From: JACCSI01 sp963815285
GTDB lineage: Bacteria > Acidobacteriota > Vicinamibacteria > Vicinamibacterales > UBA2999
Reading direction: 5' to 3'
Assembly: GCA_963815285.1 (NCBI GenBank)
Contig: CAWFGB010000010.1
Location: 1-64,000, forward strand
Length of the DNA: 64,000 nucleotides
Shown here: one piece after another, positions 41,388 to 49,589 of the stretch
Layout: each line of letters opens with the position of its first letter
Position numbering within the stretch: position 1 is the first letter of the stretch
The notes under the pieces: generated by a model
What the model was told of the DNA's origin: nothing
Database searches by the model: none
Seen by the model: only the letters and a program-made list of their open reading frames with translations
Program-made: the position numbers and the translations under genes

Positions 41388-43532
41388 CTAGAGGGCTTTT
41401 TCCAAGACGGCAAGGATGTCCTTCGGTGCGGCAGGCTTGGTCAGGTGTGCATCGAAGCCGGCGTCCCTGGCCTTGGCACGATCGCCGTCCTGTCCCCAGC
41501 CGGTCACGGCAACGAGCCGCGTCCGCCGGGTGCCTTCGCCCTGGCGAAGCCGTCGGGCCAGTTCGTACCCGTTCACGCCGGGCAGCCCGATGTCCAGAAG
41601 GGCGACCTCGGGGGCGACCTGATCCGCCAGCGCCAGGGCGCCCTGCGCATCATGAGCAACCCAAACCGAATGGCCGTGCATTTCCAGGAGGGCGGCCATC
41701 ATCTCTGCGGAGTCGGTGTTGTCATCGACGACCAGCACGCGTCGAGAACTGACCGGATCTGACTGCTGCTTCTCAGTCCCGCCGGCGTCGTCGGCAACCG
41801 GCACCGGCCCGATGGGCAGCGTCACACGAAATTCGCTGCCGTGGCCGAGGCCATCACTCAGGACTTCGGCGTGGCCACCGTGGAGCTCGGCGATCCCGCG
41901 GACGATGGCCAGCCCGATGCCCAGCCCACCGCTCCCCGGGCCGGCGATTTGCGTGAACATGCCAAAGACCCGCTCGACATCTTCGGAGCTCAGGCCGACA
42001 CCGGTGTCGGCCACCGAAAGCAGGGCCTCCGCCCCCTTTTTCGCAACGACCACCGTGAGGCGGCCGCCGGCGGGCGTGTAGCGTGTGGCATTGGTCAGCA
42101 GGTTGGTGACGACCTGCGAAATGCGGTCCTCGTCTGCGTCGAGCCAGAGCGGCTCAGACGGAAGCGTCACGGCCAGCGAATGACCGGCGGACTCAATGTC
42201 AGGCTTCGAGGCCTCGACGGCGTGCTGCACGATCGAAACGAGATCACACCTGGTGCGACGGAGTTGAATCTTGTTGCTCGACAGACGCGTCGCATCGAGC
42301 AAATCGTCCACGAGTCGCACGAGCTGCTGAAACTGGCGCTCGATGATGCGAAGGGCGTTTCCGTCGTGCGACTGCCCCTGCTCGATGAGTTTCAGGGCAA
42401 ACCGAATCGGGGCAAGCGGATTGCGAAGCTCGTGAGACAGGGTCGCCAGGAAGGCGCTTTTCTGCTGGTCGGCCTCCCGCAACGCCTCTTGCGCACGCAA
42501 CGCCTGCAGGACGCGGCCGCATTGATCCGCCAACCACTCCGCCAGCCGGAACTGCTCGTGCCCCCAATCGTGCTCACGCGTGCAGTAGATGGCGAACACG
42601 CCGGCGGGCTGCTCGGCCACCCGGACCGGCGCGCCCAGCACCGCGCGAATCGGGGGGACGCCCGAGAAGGCGGGCAGTTTCAGGTCGTGACGGAGAGACA
42701 TGTCATTCAATGCCGCGGTCCGATTCTCTTGGAGTATCAACGCCGCAAAGGCATCCTGATCGGAAGCCTGGGCCTCACCGCTCACGGCAGCCTCCGTCGC
42801 CACCACGCGCAGGCGAAGGCCGGCTGGCGTGTCCTCGTAGATCGCCGCCGCCGCGCAGACCTCACCGAACAACCCTGAAGCCGCGCCGGCAATATGCTGA
42901 AGCGCCGCCTGTTCGCTCCGGACAGACCGGGTGGCGTCGAGCAAGGTGTCGAGCAGCTGTTCTCGCTGCTCGAGGGTGGCGTTCAACATGCTGATCTCTT
43001 CCGATTGCGACTGGAGTTCCTCGTTCTGATTGGCCAGCTCTTCGCCTTTCTGCGACAGCTCCGCATTCTGGCGGGAGAGCTCCTCGGCTTGTTCGGTCAG
43101 CTCCTCGTTCTGCTCGGCGAGCTCTTCCCGTTGTGCGCGCAGCTCCTCCGCCTGCGCGCTGACCTCGAGCAAGGCCGACTCGAGTCGCGACCGTAACCGG
43201 ATGACGGCGTCGATGGCAACGGCGCCAAGGACGATGTTGGCCAGCGTCGCAGTCGCGCTTGACCACCATTCATCAGGCCTGAGGGCGCGGTCGGGCGGCA
43301 TCCATACCAGCTGGGTCAGGTGCAGTGCAGCAAACACCGCAGCCATGCCCCAGAGTGCGACGCGATCGCGCGACCAGATGCAGACCAGCAACGGCAGCAG
43401 GTAGGTAAGCGGAAACAGCGTGGTGTCGAACACCACCAGGCGCACCCATGCCCAGACGATGACCAGCGCGGCGGAGACAGCCAGAGAAACCGCGCGGGAT
43501 GGCGCTGCAACAAATCGGTCGTCAAAGGCCAT
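41388..43532 (-). CDS. Membrane hybrid histidine kinase with long coiled coil (GAF-HisKA-HATPase-REC)
   Basis: The 714-residue protein has four hydrophobic segments (~14-34, 40-54, 60-78, 95-112). A highly regular coiled coil follows (~118-195), with repeating EEL-xx-QNEEL heptads. A GAF-like domain (~200-345) precedes HisKA with His367 in LATLSHELRNPLAP. HATPase (DTGVGL, GLGIGLAIV) and a C-terminal receiver (VLVVDDNTDSAEMMAALL, VALLDIGLPGVNG, then LTKPAAP) complete it. It overlaps the upstream CheR gene by 11 bp. Confidence 0.93.
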   Translation of the reverse strand: MAFDDRFVAAPSRAVSLAVSAALVIVWAWVRLVVFDTTLFPLTYLLPLLVCIWSRDRVALWGMAAVFAALHLTQLVWMPPDRALRPDEWWSSATATLANIVLGAVAIDAVIRLRSRLESALLEVSAQAEELRAQREELAEQNEELTEQAEELSRQNAELSQKGEELANQNEELQSQSEEISMLNATLEQREQLLDTLLDATRSVRSEQAALQHIAGAASGLFGEVCAAAAIYEDTPAGLRLRVVATEAAVSGEAQASDQDAFAALILQENRTAALNDMSLRHDLKLPAFSGVPPIRAVLGAPVRVAEQPAGVFAIYCTREHDWGHEQFRLAEWLADQCGRVLQALRAQEALREADQQKSAFLATLSHELRNPLAPIRFALKLIEQGQSHDGNALRIIERQFQQLVRLVDDLLDATRLSSNKIQLRRTRCDLVSIVQHAVEASKPDIESAGHSLAVTLPSEPLWLDADEDRISQVVTNLLTNATRYTPAGGRLTVVVAKKGAEALLSVADTGVGLSSEDVERVFGMFTQIAGPGSGGLGIGLAIVRGIAELHGGHAEVLSDGLGHGSEFRVTLPIGPVPVADDAGGTEKQQSDPVSSRRVLVVDDNTDSAEMMAALLEMHGHSVWVAHDAQGALALADQVAPEVALLDIGLPGVNGYELARRLRQGEGTRRTRLVAVTGWGQDGDRAKARDAGFDAHLTKPAAPKDILAVLEKAL

Positions 43533-44409
43533 GAGTTCTGTAGACGCAGCGCGCGACCTGAGTGAAGTTAAGAGACGCGGGGGGACGTTCGGCGTTGCCG
43601 ACGACGAGAAATCCGCCGGGCACGAGTTCGCCCGCCAGGCGTTCGAACATCGCGTCAGCCGCGGTGTTTCGCAGGTAGATCACCAGATTTCGGCACAGCA
43701 CGATGTCCCATGGCCCGAGTGGAGAGTGCCGCGTGGCGTCGAGCACGCGCCAGTCGGTGCGCTGCCGGAGGGCTCCCACGATGCGTCCGCCACCGGGCGC
43801 CGGTTCGAAGTACCGAGCTCGCAGGCCTTGGCCCAGTTCGCCGAGGGCCGAATCTGTAAACCGGCCTGCTCTGGCGAAGTCCACCGCCGCCGGGCGGCAA
43901 TCGATGCCCAGCAGATACGATCGGTCGAGCAGGTTCGCCTCGGCCAGCAACATGGCGATGCTGTAGAGTTCAGCGCCGGACGAACAGCCGATGCTCGCCA
44001 CGCGGGGTGGTCGCCGCCGCTGCTCCAGCGCCGGAATGACGGTCGTCTGCAGGGTGTGAAAGACCACCGGGTCACGAAAGAAGTCTGACACGCCGATGAG
44101 CAACGCATTCAACGCGACATCAGCGAGTGAAGGATTGCCCGGCAGCCGTGTGAGGGCCGCCATTTCGGATTCGGCTCTGATCGCCCTGAGGCAAGCGGCG
44201 GTGCGCCGTCGGAGCGGCGCCTCACGATACATCGTCGGATCGAGTCCCGCCTGCGCGAGGACAAAGCTCGGCAAACCGCTGATTGGCGAATGCAGGTGTG
44301 TAGTGAGAGCGGCGCCAGGGGCCGCCGTTGCCGATGGAACCCAGTGAGGGCCCATCCGATTGAGTTTACGCGGTGGCGAGCCCTGGAACCGGACGTGCGT
44401 CAAATTCAT
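43522..44409 (-). CDS. CheR-type protein-glutamate O-methyltransferase
   Basis: The 295 residues comprise an N-terminal helical CheR domain (~50-130) and the SAM-binding domain: ASIGCSSGAELYSIAMLLAEA, LLGIDCRPAAVDFARAGRF, and WDIVLCRNLVIYL, the conserved C-R-N motif. It ends with LVPGGFLVVGNAERP. No chemoreceptor or CheB is nearby; the overlapping partner is a coiled-coil hybrid kinase. The pair recalls CheB-CheR-PAS fusion proteins split into two genes. Confidence 0.88.
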   Translation of the reverse strand: MNLTHVRFQGSPPRKLNRMGPHWVPSATAAPGAALTTHLHSPISGLPSFVLAQAGLDPTMYREAPLRRRTAACLRAIRAESEMAALTRLPGNPSLADVALNALLIGVSDFFRDPVVFHTLQTTVIPALEQRRRPPRVASIGCSSGAELYSIAMLLAEANLLDRSYLLGIDCRPAAVDFARAGRFTDSALGELGQGLRARYFEPAPGGGRIVGALRQRTDWRVLDATRHSPLGPWDIVLCRNLVIYLRNTAADAMFERLAGELVPGGFLVVGNAERPPASLNFTQVARCVYRTHGL

Positions 44410-44499
44410 AAGTGTTGCAGCATTGGCCTCTACTCAGGTGTGCGACGGCGAGTCATTCTACCCTCGGCCTGACGTTGACTTCGATTGAGAGGATAGAGC

Positions 44500-45432
44500 T
44501 TGCCGGACGGGAAAGATAGTTTCACCGCACAATCGAAGCCAATGGACGACGTTCTGGCGGCACCATTGTTCCGGCAGGCCGGCGCGGAGCGGTGGCACGT
44601 GCCGCTGGCCTTCTTTGCGGAAGCTCTCGATCGCAGTGCCGCCAAGGCGTTTGCCGGCCGCACGCCGTCACTGGCCGAACTCGACCACTACCTGGCATCG
44701 CTCCACCTGGCGGATCTGGCGCTCGCCTGTGGATGTGCGCTTGGCCACGAGCACGCGTGGGAGCACTTCGTGATGGACTTTCGACCCGGTTTGTATCGCG
44801 CAGCCGACGCCCTCGATCGTGGCGGCGGGGCGCGGGATGTAGCGGACGCGCTCTTTGCCGAGCTTTATGGACTGAAGGCGAAGGGCGATGCACGGCAGTC
44901 GCTCTTCCGCTACTTTCACGGTCGCAGCGGCCTGGCGACCTGGCTCCGCGCGCTGCTGTCGCAGCGTTACGTGGACCACATCCGCGCTGGTCGCCGGCTG
45001 ACCCCGCTTCCAGACGAGGCGTCACCTGCCGCGCTTCCCGCGCCCGCGCTGCCGCTCGATCCGGACCGGCCGCGCTTTGCGGCAGCATTCAGCGACGCCC
45101 TCGGCCGGGGCATCGCGGCGCTCGACGCTCGAGATCGCCTTCGTTTGGGCTGCTACTATGCGCAGGGCATGACGCTCGCCGGCATCGGCCGGCTCACCGG
45201 CGAGCACGAAGCCACCGTGTCCCGGCATCTTGCCCGCACGCGTCACAGACTGCGTGACACGGTTGAGCAGTGGCTGCGCACGCACTACGGCTTCGGCGAT
45301 CGCGAGATCACGGAATGTTTCGCCAGCGTCGCCGCCGATGCAGGGACCCTGGACCTCAGCCAGTGGCTGGCGCCCTCAGATGCCGGCAAGAACACGCACC
45401 ATGATCGTTCTACCAGTGAGGAGTTGTCGTGA
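44500..45432 (+). CDS. Sigma-70 family (ECF-like) sigma factor
   Basis: It starts with TTG, 8 bp after GAGG. The 310-residue product has an N-terminal extension (~1-80), region 2 (HEHAWEHFVMDFRPGLYRAADAL, LFRYFHGRSGLATWLRALLSQRYVDHIRAGRR) and a region 4 helix-turn-helix (LRLGCYYAQGMTLAGIGRLTGEHEATVSRHLARTRHRLR), then a ~50-residue tail. It overlaps the anti-sigma gene by 4 bp. It is longer than typical ECF factors (~190) because of both extensions. Confidence 0.85.
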   Translation: MPDGKDSFTAQSKPMDDVLAAPLFRQAGAERWHVPLAFFAEALDRSAAKAFAGRTPSLAELDHYLASLHLADLALACGCALGHEHAWEHFVMDFRPGLYRAADALDRGGGARDVADALFAELYGLKAKGDARQSLFRYFHGRSGLATWLRALLSQRYVDHIRAGRRLTPLPDEASPAALPAPALPLDPDRPRFAAAFSDALGRGIAALDARDRLRLGCYYAQGMTLAGIGRLTGEHEATVSRHLARTRHRLRDTVEQWLRTHYGFGDREITECFASVAADAGTLDLSQWLAPSDAGKNTHHDRSTSEELS

Positions 45433-46307
45433 AGGCCGGGCTTGATAACGATCGCCTGTTGGACAAGGCACTGAAGCAGGCGCTCGCGCTGCCTACTGAT
45501 GTGCCGCCCTCCGAGGCGTGCCTCGATGCCGAAACGCTAGCGGCGTGGATGGACGACGGGCTGGATCCGGCGGCGGTCGCGCTTGCCGAGGCCCACGTGT
45601 CGAGTTGCGCGCGATGTCAGGCCCTCGTTGGCGCGATGACCCGCAGCGCTCCTGAAGTGCCGGTGAGCGGCCATGCGCCGAGTTCATTCTGGCGTTGGTG
45701 GCTGGCGCCGGTCGCGGCGGCGGCCGCGGCAACCGTCGTGTGGATGGTCGTACCGGACCAACGGGGCCCGGCGCCGCTCAATCCGCCCGCTGAGGAAGTG
45801 GCGCAGGCGCCCTCAACCGGTGACGTGGCGGAGCCGCTGCCGCCAGCAAGTCTTTCGGCGCCGCCGCCACCGGCGGTCGCGCCAGGACGGCCAGCCGAAG
45901 ACACACAGCGCCAGGAGCGGGCCGCCGATGCGTCCGCGGTCAGAGAATCGTCGAAGCGCATCGGTGAGACGAGATCCACGGAGTCTGCGCAATCCCGGCA
46001 GCCCTCCGCCGAGCGTGGACAAGCCGCCGGCCGCACCGCGAATGTCTGCCACGTTCAGGGCGGGGCCGCCGCGGGTCATCGCGTCGCCCGATCCAGCCAT
46101 TCGGTGGCGCGTCGAAGCCAACGGCGCCGTGGACTACACCACCGATGCAGGGCGCACGTGGGAACGCGTGTCCACGGATGTCAGCGCCGAGATCGTCAAC
46201 GGCTCGTCGCCGTCGCCTGCCGTGTGCTGGCTTGTCGGCCGCGGCGGTCTCGTGCTCATCACCGCGGATGGGCGCACCTTCGCGCGCGTCTCAGCGCCAG
46301 TGGATGA
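45429..46307 (+). CDS. Anti-sigma factor-like membrane protein, N-terminal part (frameshifted)
   Basis: Residues ~25-75 hold a zinc-finger anti-sigma motif (ETLAAWMDDGLDPAAVALAEAHVSSCARCQAL: His plus the CxxC pair). A transmembrane helix follows (~87-108, WWLAPVAAAAAATVVWMVV), then a Pro/Ala-rich periplasmic linker. After about residue 195 the frame becomes Arg/His-rich nonsense. The expected external domain appears in the next frame (46045-46419), so one extra base lies somewhere in ~45990-46050. It overlaps the sigma gene by 4 bp, as usual for cognate pairs. Confidence 0.82.
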   Translation: MKAGLDNDRLLDKALKQALALPTDVPPSEACLDAETLAAWMDDGLDPAAVALAEAHVSSCARCQALVGAMTRSAPEVPVSGHAPSSFWRWWLAPVAAAAAATVVWMVVPDQRGPAPLNPPAEEVAQAPSTGDVAEPLPPASLSAPPPPAVAPGRPAEDTQRQERAADASAVRESSKRIGETRSTESAQSRQPSAERGQAAGRTANVCHVQGGAAAGHRVARSSHSVARRSQRRRGLHHRCRAHVGTRVHGCQRRDRQRLVAVACRVLACRPRRSRAHHRGWAHLRARLSASG

Positions 46308-46419
46308 AGATCTCGTTGAGGTTCAGGCAACGAGTGCCCGCACGGCGGTGGTTACGACCGCCGACGGTCGAGCCTTCCGGACCGACGACGGGGGCCTCAG
46401 CTGGCGTCCGCGTGAGTGA
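46045..46419 (+). CDS. External beta-propeller-like domain of the anti-sigma protein (out of frame)
   Basis: Read in frame with the stop at 46419, this part encodes FRAGPPRVIASPDPAIRW, DYTTDAGRTWERV, SPSPAVCWLVGRGGLVLITADGRTF, ARTAVVTTADGRAFRTDDGGLSW. These are BNR/YCF48-like repeats with the recurrent xTxDGGxxW signature. The frame has no plausible start of its own and continues the protein at 45429. The whole product would be an anti-sigma factor with a periplasmic sensor domain of about 330 residues in total. Confidence 0.7.
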   Translation, partial: SATFRAGPPRVIASPDPAIRWRVEANGAVDYTTDAGRTWERVSTDVSAEIVNGSSPSPAVCWLVGRGGLVLITADGRTFARVSAPVDEDLVEVQATSARTAVVTTADGRAFRTDDGGLSWRPRE

Positions 46420-46508
46420 TCTGCCTGACCGCCTGCAAGAACTTCCGACCACGCCGTTCTAAAGGAAAGGGCCAGTCCATGGCCTGACTTTCTCAAGGAG
46501 CGGTTCAC

Positions 46509-47972
46509 ATGTCTGCACGCGCATGGCTCGCCACGCTGGTAATCGCCGGCGGCGCCCTTCTACTTCGGCCCCAGGCCCATCCCGTGGTTGCCGCGGGCGA
46601 GGACACGCAGAACGTCACCACGACGCTCGACGATCAGGCGGAGCTCTCCGTCACGGTCTACAACTCCGACATCGCGCTCGTGCGCGATGTTCGCCAACTC
46701 CGGCTCTCGAATGGTGTTGGGCACTTGCACTTCATGGACATCGCCGCCACGGTGAACCCCGCCACGGTGCACTTCCGATCGTTGACTGAACCCTCGCGCG
46801 TACGGGTGCTCGAGCAGAACTACGAATACGATCTGCTGGAGCCGGACAAGCTGCTGCGCAAGTATGTCGGGCGCGAGGTCACGCTCATGCGGACCCGTCA
46901 GGAGGGTGGCACGACCCGGCAAGAAGAAGTGAAGGCGTTGCTTCTCAGCTACAACGCGGCGCCGGTCTGGAAGATCGGCAATGAGATCGTCACCGGCATG
47001 GGCGCCGACCACATTCGCTTTCCGGAGTTGCCCGACAGCTTGTATTCGCGGCCGACGTTGATCTGGACCGTGCAGAACGAAGGGGCCGCTCGCCATCGTG
47101 TCGAGGCGTCGTACCTGGCAGGCAAACTGGCCTGGAGCGCCGATTACGTGATGACGGTGGCGCGTGACGACCAGGTGGCCGGCGTGAACGGCTGGGTGAC
47201 CATCACCAACGGCAGCGGCACGGCATTCAGGAACGCACGGCTGCAGCTGGTGGCCGGCGATCTGAATCGCGTACGGCAGGAGCTCGGCAAGATGTCGCAG
47301 GACGCGACGTTCCGGAGCCAGCCGGCGGCTGAAGCCGCCATGACACAGGAAGCGTTCAGCGACTATCACCTCTACACGCTGGGCCGAAAGACGACGATTA
47401 ACAACAATCAGACCAAGCAGGTCAGCCTGCTCGAGAGCGCTGGTGTACCGGTCGTCAAGCGCTACGTCGTCGAGGGGCAACATTACTACTACCGGAACCA
47501 TCAGCACCCGGGAGCGCCCCTGAAGGACGTCGTGCAGGTCTACTACCAGTTCAAGAACGACAAGCAGGGCGGCCTGGGTCTGCCCATGCCCGCAGGGGTC
47601 GTGCGGGTGTACCAGGAGGACTCGACCGGCGGGGCGCAGTTCGTGGGCGAAGACCGCATCATGCACACCCCAAAGGACGAGACCCTCAACTTGAAGATCG
47701 GCAATGCGTTCGACGTGGTCTGCGAGCGTAACCAGATCGACTTCGAGAAGATCGCGGCGAACGTCTACGAGTTCGAGTACGAGATTACGTTGCGCAACCA
47801 CAAGGCGACGGCCGTAGCGGTGGAAGTCAACGAGCCACTGGGCGGGACCTGGCGGATGATTCGCGCGTCACACGAATGGACGAAGACCGCGGCGTGGGCG
47901 GCCCAGTTCAAAGTGCCAGTGGCGGCCGGCGGCACCGCCGTCCTCAAGTACCGCGTGCGTGTGACGTACTAA
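46509..47972 (+). CDS. Secreted DUF4139 protein
   Basis: The ATG follows AAGGAG. A signal peptide (~1-29) precedes the mature protein of ~458 residues. It shows the DUF4139 hallmarks: LSVTVYNSDIALVRDVRQL near the N-terminus, LIWTVQNEGAARHRVEASYLAGKLAWSADYVM, then GWVTITNGSGTAFRNARLQLVAGDLN, and a C-terminal beta sandwich. The family is secreted and of unknown function. It follows the sigma/anti-sigma pair by ~90 bp on the same strand and may be one of its targets. Confidence 0.92.
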   Translation: MSARAWLATLVIAGGALLLRPQAHPVVAAGEDTQNVTTTLDDQAELSVTVYNSDIALVRDVRQLRLSNGVGHLHFMDIAATVNPATVHFRSLTEPSRVRVLEQNYEYDLLEPDKLLRKYVGREVTLMRTRQEGGTTRQEEVKALLLSYNAAPVWKIGNEIVTGMGADHIRFPELPDSLYSRPTLIWTVQNEGAARHRVEASYLAGKLAWSADYVMTVARDDQVAGVNGWVTITNGSGTAFRNARLQLVAGDLNRVRQELGKMSQDATFRSQPAAEAAMTQEAFSDYHLYTLGRKTTINNNQTKQVSLLESAGVPVVKRYVVEGQHYYYRNHQHPGAPLKDVVQVYYQFKNDKQGGLGLPMPAGVVRVYQEDSTGGAQFVGEDRIMHTPKDETLNLKIGNAFDVVCERNQIDFEKIAANVYEFEYEITLRNHKATAVAVEVNEPLGGTWRMIRASHEWTKTAAWAAQFKVPVAAGGTAVLKYRVRVTY

Positions 47973-48011
47973 CGCACCGGCGCCTTGGCCGGGAAGAGGT
48001 CGTTTGAGCGA

Positions 48012-48041
48012 GTGGCCACGGCCAGAGCAGGCCGTGGCCAC
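48012..48041. terminator. Perfect 12-bp inverted repeat between convergent genes
   Basis: GTGGCCACGGCC (48012-48023) and GGCCGTGGCCAC (48030-48041) form a perfect stem around AGAGCA. It sits between the converging stops of the DUF4139 and serine hydrolase genes, so it is a probable bidirectional terminator. There is no T-tract. Confidence 0.7.
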
Positions 48042-48083
48042 ACCACAGGGACGACATCAGTCAGGGGACCTGGCCGCGGGCCA

Positions 48084-49304
48084 CTAGGCGACCAGTCGCC
48101 CGCCCGGCGCGGTCGCTCGGGCCCGAATGGCGGAGTAGAGCGCGTCTCTCAGCACCACATCGCGCGGGTCTCCCGTCAACCGCGTTCCCATTCGGTTGGT
48201 CACGTACGCGTAGCCGACGGCCTCGGCCGGATCCGCAAACCCCATCGCGCCGCCGGCACCTGGCGATCCGAACGAACGGGCGCTGCCAAAAGGCAATGCG
48301 GTGGTCGACTTCATGAAGCCAAGTGAGAACTGCACGCCGTCGAACTTCATGCATTCGTCGTAGAACCCGCGCGCCGGAGGAACAGCCGGGGCAGCGAGCA
48401 GATCAAGTGTGTCCGGACGCAGCCCGAGCTCGCGTCCACCCGTGGCGAAGACACTGTAAGCACGGGCAATCGCCCGGGCAGTACCGACCGCGCCGCCGGA
48501 CGGCACTTCGAGATTGCGTGTGTAGACGCGCGGCTCATCGTGAGGCAGCTCGGATCCCCTGAGTGCCTTGGAGATCTTCGAACGTCGATTCATCGCGTCG
48601 AGCGCCAGGCGAAGCGGGAAGCCCTGGAACAACTCGATCAGGCTGGGCCTGGCCATCGTGGCCAGTCGTGTGTTCGGGACGTCTTCGGGCAGCCGGATAT
48701 AGACGTCCAGCCCGAGCGGCGAGGCGATCTCGTCCTGGAAGAACTGTCCCAGGCTGCGATGGTGTGGATCGATGCGCCGCAACAGTTCGCTCTCGTAGAA
48801 GCCGAGGGTGATGCCGTGGTAGGCCTGCCGCGTGCCCGGCTCCCACGCGGGCTTCTGGCGGGCGAGCACAAGGGCGAGGCGATCGAGGTCGGCGACGAGG
48901 CTGCGATCCAGCGGCTCGTCGAGGACGAACAGCCCTGCCTGATGTGCCAGCAACTGGCGGACGGTGACGCGCTCTTTGCCGTGCTGCGCGAACTCCGGCC
49001 AGTAAGCGCACACACGTTGTTCGTAATCGAGCCAGCCTCGTGAGTGGGCGAGGGCCAGCGTCATCGCGGCCAGCCCCTTGGTGGCCGAATGGACGATGAC
49101 CATGGTGTCTTGCTCCCATGGCTCGCCGGTCTGCTTGTTGCGGATGCCGCCCCAGAGATCGACGACTTTTTCGCCGCGGTAATACGCGCAGCAGCCGCTG
49201 CCCAGTTCCCGGCGGCGGACGAAGTTGTCGGCGAACGCCTGCCGCACGGTCTCGAACCCAGGACTGACGTGTCCTTCAACGTGAGGTGATGCGATAGCAG
49301 ACAT
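48084..49304 (-). CDS. Serine hydrolase, beta-lactamase class C/esterase family
   Basis: The ATG at 49304 has the strong site GGGAGGG; the open frame upstream lacks similarity. The 406 residues contain the S-x-x-K nucleophile motif HSATKG, the RQLLAHQAGL helix typical of the family, and a class C-like Tyr motif probably at CAYWPEF. Late glycine-rich segments (SPGAGGAMGFADP) occupy the KTG-like position. There is no signal peptide. Family members are esterases or peptidases rather than resistance enzymes; the substrate is unknown. Confidence 0.88.
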   Translation of the reverse strand: MSAIASPHVEGHVSPGFETVRQAFADNFVRRRELGSGCCAYYRGEKVVDLWGGIRNKQTGEPWEQDTMVIVHSATKGLAAMTLALAHSRGWLDYEQRVCAYWPEFAQHGKERVTVRQLLAHQAGLFVLDEPLDRSLVADLDRLALVLARQKPAWEPGTRQAYHGITLGFYESELLRRIDPHHRSLGQFFQDEIASPLGLDVYIRLPEDVPNTRLATMARPSLIELFQGFPLRLALDAMNRRSKISKALRGSELPHDEPRVYTRNLEVPSGGAVGTARAIARAYSVFATGGRELGLRPDTLDLLAAPAVPPARGFYDECMKFDGVQFSLGFMKSTTALPFGSARSFGSPGAGGAMGFADPAEAVGYAYVTNRMGTRLTGDPRDVVLRDALYSAIRARATAPGGRLVA

Positions 49305-49589
49305 GATTTCCCTCCCGGTGTTCAGGCGGCATCCCCTCCCTGGTTGGACTTGATGATGGACGGGTGCGTCGATCTCCCAGGCGGGTAACGCACAAATCCT
49401 GCCGTCGTGAAGCCGCGGCGAGAGGCTGGCTCCGCGCCACTCTCCTACTCGTTCGCGGCGGGCCTTTTGGGAATTCTCCGCAACCGGTGCGCATTTCTCG
49501 GGGTGTCGTTCGCGGGTTCGTCCGAACGACGAGGCCGGTCCTGGCGCTCGGCACATGCGGTGTGCGCGTGGCCGAAGGTGAGACGGCCC

